NCBI RefSeq assembly: GCF_001649575.2
Contig: NC_051448.1
Location: forward strand, 19,416,164-19,480,163
Direction of reading: 5' to 3'
Length of the DNA: 64,000 nt
From: Kryptolebias marmoratus
Taxonomy: Eukaryota > Chordata > Actinopteri > Cyprinodontiformes > Rivulidae
The notes below the pieces were generated by a model that saw only the letters and a program-made list of their open reading frames with translations, searched no databases and was not told where the DNA came from. A program made the translations under genes and the position numbers. This document shows positions 11,489 to 22,901 of the stretch, one piece after another (position 1 is the first letter of the stretch; each line of letters begins with the position of its first letter).

Positions 11489-11993
11489 TGTCATTTTCAA
11501 GTTAAACTAGAACTATGAACTGAACACTGAAAGGATACACAGGGAGACAAATGGTAAATGGTAAGTATGTTTATTGTAGGTGACCAGGAAGGATCTGGAC
11601 CAGAAGGAAGTGGAACAGGAGAATCAGAGTTGTGCCGTTGTGCCTTCCAGATTTTGGGTAGTACTGTCAGGGTGTGGTTCTGTGCTCGGGATGGAAGGAG
11701 TCCAGGAGTGCCAAGTAGCAGGTTTTGTGTGTTGAGAGCAGACAGGCTGGTGGAAGGAGGCTGAGTCTAGTAACCAGGTTTAGATCAGATCAGGAGTCCA
11801 GGTGATGCACAGGAGAGCGGGCAGATTCAGGAACTCAAAAGTGACTTCACTGGTGACTAAAGATCCAGCAGTGAACTATGGAGTGACTCAGCCTTACAGG
11901 TAGGTTAATGATCTGATGAGGATCAGCTGTGATCACCAGCATCTGAAACCACAGAAGGACAACAGAGGAAGCCAAAAAACACAGATCCTAACA
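11489..11993 (-). mobile_element. second LTR-like element inside the transposon
   Basis: On the minus strand this begins TGTTAGGATC, has caataaac near its 3' end and ends AAAATGACA. Host transposon sequence lies on both sides (ttggttttcagtct; ctccagattcttcagatc). The flanks agtct/aaact agree at only three of five positions, so the target duplication is unproven. Confidence 0.55.
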
Positions 11994-12829
11994 AAACTCT
12001 CCAGATTCTTCAGATCTTTTGATGACATTAGGAACTGTAGACGATGGTGTATTCAAAGTCTTCCCATTTTTCTGTTGAGGAACCCTATTCTAAAATTATT
12101 CAACTATTTATAGATACAGTTTGTTGCAGACTGGTGAACCTCTGCCCATCTTTACTTCTGAGAGATTCAGCTTCTCTAAAATGCCCTGTTTATACCCAGT
12201 CCTCTTACTGACCTGTTGCCAATTAACCTAATTAATTGCAAAATGCTCCCCCAGCTGATTCTTATTGATACCACTTCCTTTTACAGCCTTTTCTTGCTCT
12301 TGTCTCAACTTTTAAGTTATGTTGCTGCCTTAAAATTCTCACTTACCTTATTTCTTCCTAAACATGGTACAATTTCTTTGTTTAAGCATTTGATGTTTAC
12401 TATGTTTCACTGCAAACCATCTATAAAATTATGAGATTTGCAAATCATTGCATTCTGCTTTTATTTACAATTTACACAACTGAGGTTGTACATGTATGAT
12501 TAAAAAAACTATCCCCAATAGCATAAAGGCTAATAGCAGGCAAAATAAATAGCACTGATTATCTCATTATAACAGTATTTGTCAATGAGTGGGACATTAT
12601 ACTCAAAGACTTAACAATCATTTGTTCTATTTATGTGTTGAGGGATTTAAAAAATAAGAAAGCGTTAGGATCTAAAGACTAAAATTGTGACAGCTGGTCC
12701 AAATATTTCCAAAACAGCAAGTCTTGGAGGGTGTTTTCAATTATCTATAAAAACAAGTCTAAGTTTTTTTTTTAATGTTTCTTTTCAGAAAAGTATTTTT
12801 AAAAAGGTTGTTGAAGCAGCGAAAAACAC

Positions 12830-13480
12830 AGGCAGATGGAATGCATAAAGAGTGTAAGCTCTTTCAAAGAGGTAAGTTTAGCTTTAAAAACAGAGAGTTT
12901 GTCAGCATTTCACACACAAACAAGAAGCTGATTCCAGAGCAGAGGGGCCTGAAAACTACAAGCCAGGCTGTTAATATGATAACGTGACAGGAAGAATCTT
13001 AAAATGAATTCTGAACTCCACAGGCTGCAGTGTAATGATACTAAAACAGGAGAAAGTAGTTTTCTTTTAGTAACACCTGTCAGAACTCTCACCACAGCAT
13101 TATGGATCAACTAGAGGATTTTACCAGAGGTATTTGGACATCCAGCTAAAATGGTGCTGCAATACTCAAGCCTGTTGTCATTCTTTCAACCGCTCCCTTC
13201 TTCAGGGGTCACCACAGCAATCAAACTCGCAGTAAAGATTTGGCAATTGTTTCATGCCGGATGCCCTTCCTGCCCCAACCTGGGCTCAAACCCGCAGCCT
13301 CAGGATTACAGGACCGCGGCACTGACCACCGAGCTAATACTCAAGCCACGGACCTGTTTTTCAGCAAGACATTAAGATTAAAAGCTGATTTTAGATACCT
13401 TAAAGAGGAAAAGGGGACTCTAAGACTTTAAAAGTGTCCAGAGTAGAGTAGACAGGGCCTTAGAGTGAAAAACTGTGAGG
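12830..13480 (-). mobile_element. LINE reverse-transcriptase C-terminal remnant
   Basis: Read from about 13110 down on the minus strand: HNAVVRVLTGVTKRK, SPVLVSLHCS, EFILRF and FQAPLLWNQLLVC. These match in order the Q-N-A-A-A-R-V-L-T-G, S-L-H-W-L-P-V and F-S-Y-Q-A-P-L-L-W-N-Q-L-P-V blocks that close the reverse-transcriptase protein of fish CR1/L2/Rex-type LINEs. Some stretches are still in frame. A retroposed segment with a 12-bp target duplication interrupts the remnant at 13173-13335. Confidence 0.7.
13161..13347. mobile_element. small retroposed insert with 12-bp target duplication
   Basis: The direct repeat aatactcaagcc occurs at 13161-13172 and 13336-13347. The 163 bp between them begin tgttgtcattctttcaacc and contain gccggatgcccttcctgcc, a very common fish repeat motif. 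LINE sequence continues on both sides. A 12-bp duplication fits L1- or SINE-type retroposition. I see no pol III box or tail. Confidence 0.7.
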
Positions 13481-13599
13481 AGGTAATGTTTACCTGAGGT
13501 GAAGGTGAAATGAACAGCAGAAGGTTTCTCACACTCAGAGTTGTAATCCATTTTATTTAGTCAAAGTTTCAGCCTTTAGATGTTGGTGGAAGCCAAGTA

Positions 13600-13665
13600 C
13601 AGTTGAAACCAGAAGTTTACGTACACTATATAGAAAGACATATGCGCACGTTTTTCTGTAGTCAC
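13600..13665. mobile_element. Tc1-like terminal fragment
   Basis: After a TA, the sequence cagttgaaaccagaagttta, cgtacac matches the terminal inverted repeat of Sleeping Beauty/Tc1-like fish elements. Only this end is present. Confidence 0.65.
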
Positions 13666-13711
13666 ATTATTACTGCAACAGTGTCTTCACAGATCTGCCT
13701 AAAAAAAAAAT

Positions 13712-13790
13712 CAATCGGACAGCTGCAGCTGATCCAGAACGCTGCTGCTCGTGTTCTCACTAAAACCAGGAAGGTAGAGCACAGTTTTAG
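13712..13790 (+). mobile_element. LINE reverse-transcriptase fragment
   Basis: The plus strand reads QLQLIQNAAARVLTKTRKVE, the C-terminal block of fish LINE reverse transcriptases. It is under 30 codons and unlinked to other LINE parts on this strand. Confidence 0.7.
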
Positions 13791-13829
13791 TTTCCTCCTC
13801 CTCGTCACCCCTGATCCTGTTTTGTAATC

Positions 13830-15365
13830 AGCACATCTGTTTTCACATTTATGTGTTTTTAGTCCCAGTTGTCCATTCCTGATGTTGTCATTGTCTCTTT
13901 ATGAGTGTATTCCAGTAACTTGAACAGTTCAGTCTGAGGATAAAAAGGGTGTTTTCATCACCAAGTAAGTCGCCACCTGAGTCTCCATTTGGGTCCTCAA
14001 GCCATCACATGCCCTGATTGGTGACATAGCGCTACAAATATCCGCATGCACCCTTTATGATAAATGTACACTGATTCTGTGACAATTTCACATAGTAAAA
14101 CATAAAGGTCATTGTTTTTGTTTTACTCTGAGATTTTAATAGGATTTGCTTTTCTTTTTTTCTTAGAAAAAGGAGAAACATTCAGTGAGACTGCACTGAA
14201 ACAAGACAATACGCCGCAGGCAGTGTGATACTCACATCCTGGCATTCATGTGGATTTTATTTAAGGGGCTGTCGGATTCACTGACATTTATGGGATTGTA
14301 TGACCTCTAAACTTCCAGCGCTTTCGTGTGCTGCTGACTTACTGCGCTCCGATAACACATGACAGTTTTAGAGACGTTGTGGCGTTGATGCTTCAACGTG
14401 TCAGAGATGTTACCATTGATTTAATCAAGATATCTGCTCAGTGTACACCATTGTCAGATTTTCAAATAAGCTGATAGCCGTTATAGAAACCAGTTCTCAC
14501 TTGTCACTAACAATAAATCGGTGTCGAGAGGAAGATTTACCATTTGAACCTCTTGATGACAAGTTTTCTCTTACCGCTGCTGAAACTGAATCCCGCAGGT
14601 CTTGGCAGATCTGAATGGTCTGATCCATTCTGTCTTTTCTGCCGAACCTAATAGCAAAGCTGCAGGATCAAGACAGCACAGAATGTAAACACACCTTAGG
14701 CCATAATTAAAAGACCGCAGCTGGTGAGATAAATCCATTAGACCCCCGTCACACTGGATGATGACCCTGCTTCAGGTGCATATTAAAAATCCAGTGGGTT
14801 CCCCATTATGTGTGATAGAACAGAAAAGGTTCATGATGGTTCCAAGCATGGACAAAGCTTCCATAGTGAAGTCAGGATGGTTTATTATTGTGGTGGCAGT
14901 GTATTTATGACCTGGGGCCCCCGTGCACCATCACGAGTCGATTGTTAAGAATATAAAGCAGGACTGACCGTGCCGGCCTCATACCTTGGCAACAACTGTG
15001 ATCATGAAAAGGTCATGGAGACATCCTAGCACAAATGTGATTCTGCTTCTGCCCAAGAGAGTCGTGCCAGGATTGGCATATGGAGCATGGTGAGGGTGCA
15101 GAAAAACCTGTTTGGCGAGGTCTAAAAGCATTGCGGCACCATGACTGCCTTCACCCTGAAGGAGGTCCAGCCACATTCAAAAAGGTTGTGGAGAGTGCAG
15201 CAAGGTCATCGTCCAGTATGGAAAGGTGGGATGGATCTGTCAGGAATCATGTTTCGAGCACAGGACTCCTCCTAAAACATCTTTTATTTTTATTACTGCC
15301 CACCACAGAAGGCAAAAGGGTGATACTGTTGTTGCCAATGTGTTCGTGGGTGGGTGATTATTTGT
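13830..15365. other. anonymous sequence, no recognised gene
   Basis: The stretch 14730-15240 has two open frames of 65 and 111 codons without any domain I recognise. Its composition differs little from its surroundings. It may be a decayed transposon, but I cannot support that. Confidence 0.4.
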
Positions 15366-15640
15366 CTGTGGTGTTAGCAAAATATCTCATCAACCAGTGG
15401 ACAGACTTTAAATAAAACTGTCAGAAAGTAATCACTGGCTGTACGGTTCAACTGATTCACTTTTGGAGTCAGCCTTGTTCCTGACAGCAGGAAACACAAA
15501 AATGTCTGTAATTCAGCCAGTTTTACAGAAATTGAGAAAAAATGTGGCGTGGTAGTAGCTGAGCATCATCCCCGACGCATCCTACAGACACTCTGTGCGC
15601 TCCACATTGTGCAGGATCTATGGCACTAATGTTGCCGTCC
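15366..15640 (+). repeat. R1 dispersed repeat, first unit of a tandem dimer
   Basis: Forward copy: ttagcaaaatatctcatcaa, cagaaagtaatcact, cttttggagtcag, cagttttacagaaattgag, gtggtagtagctgag. It ends in the junction gttgccgtcc-accctg that leads into the next unit. Confidence 0.75.
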
Positions 15641-15649
15641 ACCCTGTTT

Positions 15650-16070
15650 TTCTGTTAGCAAAAATTCCTCATGAATTACTCAGCAGGTTTTAATGAAACT
15701 CTCAGACAGCAATTACTGGATGTACATCTACAACTGATTAACTTTTGAAGTCAATTCAATTCAAGCTGTCCGTCGCAGTTCATTGACCTTATGCAACATA
15801 CAAATTGCTAGAATGCAGTCAATTTTACAGATAATATGTTAAAAATTGGTATGGCAGTAGCTTAGAGTCATCCCTAACACATATTAACAGATTGGTCAAA
15901 AATCTCTCTGTTTTGAGTGAGATTACACATACAGTTATTTTAAAAGTTTGACCAAAATGGCTCTGACTTTGTCATTTTTTAACATAAGATGATCTTAAGT
16001 TTGAAACTGAGGCACGAAAGTCAGGGGAGTGATTCTTTCAAGGAATGCTAGGTTCCTTGAAAGAACCTAG
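15650..16070 (+). repeat. R1 dispersed repeat, second unit with 3' tail
   Basis: Forward copy starting gttagcaaaaattcctcatg, with aactgattaacttttgaag, cagtcaattttacagata, tttgaccaaaatggctc and ataagatgatctta. It ends in a 13-bp perfect inverted repeat, ttctttcaaggaa (16033-16045) and ttccttgaaagaa (16053-16065). Confidence 0.8.
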
Positions 16071-17432
16071 AAGGAAGAAGGAATGCTAGGTTCAATTGTA
16101 ATTGAATAGTTTTCTTTAAAGAGCAATGTACAAATTCCTACATATTCTTACATTCCAGTTTAGCCTAAGTTCAGATTTTAAATTAAGCAAAACATGCCCC
16201 TCCTTGTTGTAACTTCATAACTGACATCAGTGTTAAAAACTTAATCCTAAACTATAAATAATTAAATGTTTGTCCATTACTGAAAGCTTACATGTGTTTT
16301 GCTTGTGCACGCTGACGTGTACGGTACATTCACAGGTGTTTGTGATTTTGTCCAGCTGCTAAGAGGTAAACAACTTCTTTTTTTGTTGTTGTTGTTCTTT
16401 GCCAGTTTTCCTCTTTATTCCGTCACTGCAGGCCACTGCAGACCGTTTTGTCACGAGGAGTGCAAAAGGATTTGACTTCTGCATGAGGTTTTGTCAATAC
16501 GCTGACCCAGGATTGCACCTCTTTAATCATCTGTCTGACATCTTTCCAGGGATTAGCTGATTTACCACAGAGATAAATGGAGGGTTGGAGAATCTGTCTA
16601 AATCATCACCTTTCACTGAAAAATATTGATGCTCTCTGGAACCGATGCCTACGCTGGCACAGGAGGGGTAATAAGCTGCTCTGATCTGGCTAGAGATAAG
16701 AAACGCCTGGGAAAGCAACGCTATACGTGCTTTCAGGAAAGTAAGACAGTGATCGAAAGACTAATAAAAGTATTACGTTACTTTATCCTGCTCAAGAACA
16801 AAAAATAGAAAAAAACGAATAATTTCATCAGGAACAACTTAGACTGCCTTGTTATGTTTGTTTTTGTTTTTAAACCCTCCCTCCTTTCTAGAGAGCAGGC
16901 CATGAGGGAACCACTGCTGCAATGCAGCAAAACAAATCGCAAGAATCTATTAAATGTTTGTGATTGTGAGTCCCAGCCTCTCTCGTGTTCCTCTCTCTGA
17001 TTTTCAGTCGGCTCCCTCTTCCTGCCCCGGCTGACTGCGGTCAGACGTTACAGTCATCAAACACTAAATATTTTTCTTTTTCTGTGTGTAAAGGTTGCGC
17101 ATTGTTCCCCTTAAGGTTCATGCATAATAGAGCAACTTTTACTTCTGCCACCCACAGAATTCCTGTGATGCTGTAGCGGCATACATCCACGGTGCTTTTA
17201 AGACCGCTGTGCATGGAGCTCATGCGGACGCTTGGAAAACATTTTCATGCTCAGCTTGGCTAACATCGTCTCTAACTGTGCAGAAGAGCTTCTTAAGTTC
17301 GTGCCAACCTAAAAGGAGAAACCTTTAGATTTCAGACACACGCAGACTCATGTAAGCAAAGTCTTTCTTGTTGTAAAATACTGTATATAAAAAAGTAAGA
17401 TGTCAGACATATTCAACATGTTCAATTTTGTG
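16071..17432. other. anonymous intergenic sequence
   Basis: A short gtt repeat lies at about 16384-16396. There is no coding region or recognised repeat. Confidence 0.5.
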
Positions 17433-18549
17433 CAGTCATGGGGCGAAAAATGTCCACCCTCTTCCAATTTTAGGGTTTTCAGCATTAAGATGTAATAAAA
17501 ATGATCTGGATTTTATCAGGGTTTAGTCAGATGAGACCAAAGTAGAGTTGTTTACCCATAATGCAGAAACACCCTAAACTGTCAAGCATGGTGGTGGGTG
17601 GCCGATGATTTGAGTTTTGCAGTCACAGGACCTGGTCCTATGAACTGACTGGGATCTCCTCTGAAGACCAAAGTATTCTGGAGTCAAATGTGAGCCCATC
17701 TGTCTGACAGCTGAAACTTGGACCAAACTGGGCCATGGTGCAACAGATCAATGATCCAAACAAAGACAAAGAGACTCCATTAGCTTCCACTGTCCAAAAT
17801 TTAAGCCAAAATGTCAACTTTTTGGGTGTTACCGTGTCATATTTTTGGAGCCAGAGTCTCTGCAGTAAGGACATGAGCCTGTATCCTTGATAGGAAAGTC
17901 TCACCTACACACCCTCCCACCTCTCTAACAGGCTGTTAGGTTGTCAATCACTGTGTAAGACGACACTTTAATATGAGACTCAATTAACTAAGTGAAACTA
18001 AATGTATTGAAAATGCCAACTTGAACATACAGCAGTAAGGTAAGAGCTACTTGAATCAACAAAAATCATCACCTGAAAAAAATGATTTAAAGGGCTTTTC
18101 ATTCTTTAGTCAGGGAAATGTCCCATTTGTTCACATGGAGGGGCAGGACTTAAAAATTATACTGCAGCCAACCGCGAGAGAACACTCGTTCTTGGTAGCC
18201 TCAGCTTCTGGCTTCCAGTCCTGTCTTTAGTTTTAACATATCTTTAACATATCCCAAACACATCAGCAAATCTGCAATAAAATGGCTGACTGAATCAGTG
18301 GTCCAGTCAAAGTCCAGACCTCAACCAGTTTGAAATGCTGTGGTGGGACCTGTAGAGACCTGAGGAGAAACAAACATCAATGAACTGAAAGAAGAGTGGG
18401 CCAAAATTCCTCCACCACCATGTGAGAAACTGATAAAGTCATATGGAAAACATCTGCTTAATGTTCCTACCGCTAAAGGTGGTTCTATTAGTGATTTAAC
18501 TGTGGGGTGGACTTTTTCACTAACAGTTTTTCCATTTTCACCATGACTC
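17433..18549 (+). mobile_element. Tc1-like transposon, inactive, with an internal insert
   Basis: Terminal inverted repeats are cagtcatggggcgaaaa at the left and the inverse of gagtcatggtgaaaa at the right. On the plus strand S-D-E-T-K-V-E-L-F (about 17529-17557) keeps the first catalytic Asp. The Q-Q-D-N-D-P block reads Q-Q-I-N-D-P (about 17741-17758), so the second Asp is lost. S-P-D-L-N-Q-F-E-M-L-W-W-D (about 18320-18350) keeps the final Glu. About 488 bp (17763-18250) are inserted between the second and third catalytic blocks. Confidence 0.8.
17763..18250. mobile_element. unclassified insert in the Tc1-like element
   Basis: Near-identical sequences atccaaaca (17754-17762) and atcccaaaca (18251-18260) flank the segment, and the transposon reading resumes after it. 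The insert contains cacaccctcccacctctc and ggaggggcaggacttaa, which look like a dispersed fish repeat. No coding content or terminal inverted repeat is obvious. Confidence 0.5.
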
Positions 18550-19327
18550 TATAGGTTGCATGCTGTAAGAAAGTATATTTTCCTGAGCCATTCGATCAAA
18601 ATGCTGCTTTTACAGAATAAATCACATTGGAATAAACACATCATTGCACACCAAGGGCTACGTTCAAACATATTCTGTTTCATATTCTGTTTCTTGTCCT
18701 CAGATATTTGCCCTGGATGACTCCAAGCAACTTCCTCTTCCCAAAGTGCCCTGACATTTCCTGCAGGTAGCGAGGCGGGAGAATCGGCTCGCCTTTAAAA
18801 CTCAGTTGCTCTTTCCTTGACCCCAGCCAGCTGAGGCAGCTGCGCCTACATGTGCCACACCGAGCCAGTCGATATTTCTCTCCGGCTCAGTGCTCGCTGA
18901 GGCAACAGTCCGCACGAGGCTGGAGAGCAGAGAAGCAGAAAAACCGAAGTATTAGTGGTGCATTTCTTTAAGCTTAGCTACATAAAAACAGCTGATATGT
19001 AAATTTTCTTCATCCTCTTCCAGTCATGTATGTTTCTCTATCTGGGTGATTTTTGTTCCTACTTTAAGGACCGAGAGAGATGCAGTTATGGACACGTTGT
19101 GTCTTGTTGTCCACATATTACAAAGCCAGGCTCTACAGCTGATAAATGCTCCTTTTAAAATTATTTCAGTGCAGTGTAGCAGGTGGAGTAAAGAAAATTT
19201 AGGGATGTATATTTTATGTTTGTACCCAAACTATGTGCAGCTGTAAATGTGAACACTCGTAAAAGCATTGAAACGTTTCATGTTGCCAGTGTCCAGTTAC
19301 AGGAAAGGTTGCTTCAGCAGTCTGAGC
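18550..19327. other. anonymous intergenic sequence
   Basis: No recognised gene or repeat. The stretch 18770-18930 is richer in G+C than its surroundings but carries no clear promoter element. Confidence 0.4.
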
Positions 19328-19462
19328 TTAGAAAAATACAAGTGGATCTAACTCAGTCAGTTTTACAGATATGAAGCTCAAATTTGATGTGGTAGTAGCT
19401 GAAAGTCATCTGAACACACACTATGGAGTGCAACATATTTCACAAGATTTCTGCTCAAAACG
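19328..19462 (+). repeat. R1 dispersed repeat, partial copy
   Basis: Central part only: taactcagtcagttttacag, gatgtggtagtagctgaaag, tcatctgaacacacact. Confidence 0.7.
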
Positions 19463-19689
19463 TCTACTTATACCTCGCTCACTCATTCTACTCAATTTGT
19501 TACATTTTCGTCAACCCCACCCCCCTCACCCTCTTAACTATAGCTACGTTTTTGTTTTCTCATTTCAGGTCCGTCTCGGGGGTGGGGTGTCCAACGCTGA
19601 CTCGGGAAAAATAAGAGATTTGTTTCCTGAAGACCAGACCCCATGCAAGATTCTTCACCTCTCAAGCCCTTCAGCACTCTCCCCAGATG

Positions 19690-19832
19690 ACCTTCATTCA
19701 CTTCATTCATGCATTCTTCCATTCATCCCCTCATCCCTACCTCCCTTCATCCCTTCTCCCCTTCATCCCTACTTCCCTTCATCTCTACATCCCCTCCTCC
19801 CTCCATCCCTCATCATCTTATCCCTTCATTGT
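19690..19832. repeat. C/T-rich imperfect minisatellite
   Basis: Repeated cttcatccctac-like units with only C and T dominating the plus strand. It creates a spurious open frame of 154 codons. Confidence 0.8.
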
Positions 19833-19849
19833 TAAAATTTTAAACTTAC

Positions 19850-20285
19850 ATATCTTGGCGTGGTCCTTGCTAGTGAAATGTACATTTACAGCTGATTCCG
19901 TTTTGGGGTCAATTCTATTCAAGATGGCTGCCGCAGCGAATCAATCTTAGCAAACAAAGATGCCTCAGTCAGTTTTACAGACAGTCAGCGACAGTTTGAT
20001 GTGGTAGCAGCTGAGAGTAATTCACAACAGTCCTAACAGCTCACATGAGATTATTTTATTTTATTATATGCTTATTTTACCAGAAGGTTCAATTGGAATC
20101 AATTATCTCTACTTTCAGGGAGTCCTGGTCAGATAGTGATATTGCGTGAGAATGTGTACAATGCTATTTTCAAGAATTGACCTAAACAGCTACAACTCTG
20201 TCATGTCTTAATGGAAGATGATCCTAGTTGAAAACTTTGGCGTGAAAGGCGGTGAGAGATATGCATTCCCTCAAGGAACACCAGG
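19850..20285 (+). repeat. R1 dispersed repeat, long copy with internal insert
   Basis: Forward copy: cattccgttttgg-like head, attcaagatggctgccgcag, cagtcagttttacagacag, gatgtggtagcagctgagag. About 120 bp of unrelated sequence follow (about 20052-20170). The tail then returns: ttgacctaaacagctac, aactctgtcatgtctta, attccctcaaggaac. Confidence 0.7.
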
Positions 20286-21503
20286 ACTTTATCTACATGT
20301 ATAGTGAAAGAATCTGTGAGAGTCTCCTGATTTACGGCAAGCTTTTCAGCCCCAGTAGAAACATGAGCTGACAATGTTAAAGGATTCAAGGCTGTGTTTC
20401 TGCAAGTTTGTTTTATGGTCTGCCTTTTTTGCCCCCCTTCCCGCTCTCGCCTGTCTCTTTTCCTCACCAGCTCCAGCTGTAGCAGTCTTTCATCTCCTGA
20501 ACATCAGCATCAATTTTTCACCGCCATAAATCACAGTCACCGACGTCTCAGACACATCAAGGCACGTTATGCAATGGAAAATCGTGTCAGCACGTTTTTA
20601 ACAGCAGCGAAACATGTTTCTTCCAACCACCAGGAATCCTTCTTAGTGCCTATAAGCATAAGTTTAGGCAGTATGAATATAAATGAGCACAATGACTAGG
20701 CATTATCTCGCTGTCAGCATCAGGCAAACAGCAGATCTTGATCTGTTGTCGCGCCTCACACTGTGGTGCAAAAGTAAGGGATGACAAAGTGGACAAACTA
20801 AATGGAAATGCAAAAACAGGAGGAGAGAGTAATTTTTTTTATGTCATTCTCAAAGAAAAAACAGAATTAATTTATGTTCCGCAGGTCGATGTGGAGCTCA
20901 TTGCCATGGTAACAGACCATGTGCCACACCACCTCCCATCTCCACCTTCTCCCTCCTTTCCTTTCTCCTCGCCTCCCACAGCCATCACTCATGTGAGAGA
21001 GATGACACCGGTGTCGTCTTTGTGTCACCGCTGTCGTCTGCCCGCGGCATGTTGAATATATTCACCTCAAACCACCCACCGCACAGCTTCGCGACACGTC
21101 ACACTCTCTTATTAACGGCCCCTCGGTCTCTTTGCCTCACTTTCCCTCCACCTCTCACTTGTTATCTACCACCGTATCGCAACCTTTCTCACCCTCGCTC
21201 AGCAACAACAAACTACCTGTTGATGTCGGAAACGAGAGAAGCTGGATGCCCGTGTCGACAGAAAAAAAGTTGCAGAGTGGATATTTATCTCGTTCTAAAC
21301 TTGCTGTAGGAGTGCCATTGATTTCACTGAGAAGAACAATAGAGTCAAAAATATTCAGCCACGTTTTGTTCCCTCATAACCAGGAGTTTTAAAGGAATTT
21401 GGGGTTATATCTTTTAATTTACAGAGCATAACTACTTTGGAGATGCAATACTTATTTTTATTGCGAAACAAACTGGAAATAAGACAAAGAAAAAGAAAGA
21501 TAC
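20286..21503. other. anonymous intergenic sequence
   Basis: Several overlapping short open frames, most in C-rich tracts (20930-21200). There is no domain and no sign of splicing beyond chance. Confidence 0.4.
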
Positions 21504-22107
21504 TGTAACAGTTCCACAGTTCCTTGCCACAGTCTCTCTGTCCTGGTCCCAGTACTTTTCCACAGCCTCGCCACGCCCCCGGGTTCCACGCCTCTGCAAT
21601 TACAGCTATCATCTCCACCTGTTTCTGTCACTACATAAGCTCACCTCTCTCAGTCACTCATTGCCAGATTATTGAAAGGTTTTACGAAGTAGATGTCCAG
21701 CGTTCTCTCACAGTTCATGCCTGCCTCGATCATGACTCTCGCCTACTCCTCGTCGAATACCTTCCTGGACTCTGCTCACCGGCCTTCGACCTAGCTTCCC
21801 CTTTTTGGACTACGCTCTCTGGTTCGAACCTTTCTGGATTTGGCTGTACTTCTCTGACCTCCTGGCTTTGACCTCTCGCCTGTCCCCGGACTCTCCCACC
21901 AGCCTAAGCCCCTGCCTGAGAGACCTGTCCTGCTCTCACTCACATCCCTCGGTAGCCTTACCTGCTCAGAGGTTCCATCCAGAGGGTCCCGTCCTCAGTG
22001 TTGGCATTCCTACTAGCTTTATAGCTACAATAAACATTGTAAAACTTTGCCTGTTCGAAGTCCTGTTTTGCAAAGCCTTGTCACATACACCACAGGAAAT
22101 TGTTACA
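21504..22107 (+). mobile_element. solo LTR-like element
   Basis: Begins TGTAACAG and ends TTGTTACA, giving inverse termini. It has a TATA-like tacataagc (about 21633), a polyadenylation signal aataaac (about 22030) and a C-rich body typical of fish Ty3/gypsy LTRs. The 5-bp flanks gatac/agttt do not match, so no target duplication is visible. No internal coding region adjoins it. Confidence 0.65.
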
Positions 22108-22144
22108 AGTTTGTGGGATACAGGAAACTTTTTTTTGTTGTTGA

Positions 22145-22613
22145 CTGTAAAACCAGGTTAGACCAACTCCAGTTTTGAACCCAAAGGCAGACAACATAAT
22201 AGGTGAGTTGCATAAAGGATTCATCTTTATCAGTTTAAATATTTAATAAACCTCAGCCTGTTTGTTGTTATTTTTAGGTTCCAGAGAAGCAAGAATTCAA
22301 TATGAATATTGCTCAAGACCGACTGGCAGTCAGAATATGTTTCACAGAAGAAAAACACGATGAGATAAGCTTTCAAAAACATGATCAACGAGGACTTTGA
22401 AGGTCTTGGCCTGAGTGTTACAAATACAACAAGCTGAAGAAACTTGGAAAGATTTTTCTCTGGGCGATGAGTGTGATGAGGATCAGGTGTGTCAGGTAAA
22501 TTGCACAGAGTACGAAGGCCACGCGAGTGGGAGAAAAAGTGGGGGGAAACAAAACACACACACTTGTAAGGGAAAACTGAAGAGAACAAAGGGAAAGACA
22601 AACCCGCCTGTCA
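22145..22613 (-). mobile_element. LTR-like fragment
   Basis: On the minus strand it begins TGACAGGCGGG. Toward its end it carries tctgcctttgggttcaaaac, matching the 3' end of the LTR at 23079-23566 (ctgcatttgggttcaaac). The left boundary is uncertain. Confidence 0.4.
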
Positions 22614-22901
22614 GAATGAATCAAGACAGAGTGGTTTAAAGGTATTTTCAGTGGTTTCTGCGTGCTTTATGGCAGTTCATGTCTACCCGTCAGGTACATC
22701 ATTTTCAGTATAGTCTTCTTTTTGAGAAGTTCCCTTTTGTGACCATCAAATTTGGACAAAGGGAAGTAAAAATCTGTTTACAGTTTTCTTTTATCTTAGA
22801 CTGTAGAATGTATTTTGAGACCAAATTTAGCTAAACAACTACAACTTACCAACATTTCAATTATCATCAGTTGGGAAGTTCTCTGCAATAGAAGATAGAT
22901 C

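Larger units (their letters stand above)
9828..12490 (-). mobile_element. Tc1/mariner-like transposon, inactive, entered by two LTR elements
   Basis: The left end is tacaaccgcgattccaaaaa and the right end is tttacacaactgaggttgta, the diverged inverse ends of a common fish element. Right-end sub-terminal landmarks are gatttgcaaatcattgc and gacctgttgccaattaacc. The transposase is read on the minus strand. From 10683 down come RHRLLWTKAHLKW, VLWLGKSKFKVL, LMVWGCINAYSMGSLHI, then FQQDDVKP (about 10225) and ACSPDLSPVENIWWIMK (about 10135). In active relatives the VLW block reads W-S-D-E-S-K-F. Here Asp is Gly, so the first catalytic residue is lost, while the later D and E persist. The reading is broken by frameshifts. 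Two inserts, 10697-11403 and 11489-11993, split the 5' coding side. Confidence 0.85.

Noticed and set aside
14730..15240. Possible transposon remnant resembling Tc1 blocks (gtggtggcagtgtattta)
   Set aside because: Only one weak phrase fits. No second block or terminus could be found.
19371..19835. 154-codon open frame preceded by R1 and containing an acceptor-like ttctcatttcag
   Set aside because: It starts in an R1 copy and ends in a pyrimidine-rich minisatellite. No domain and no matching donor.
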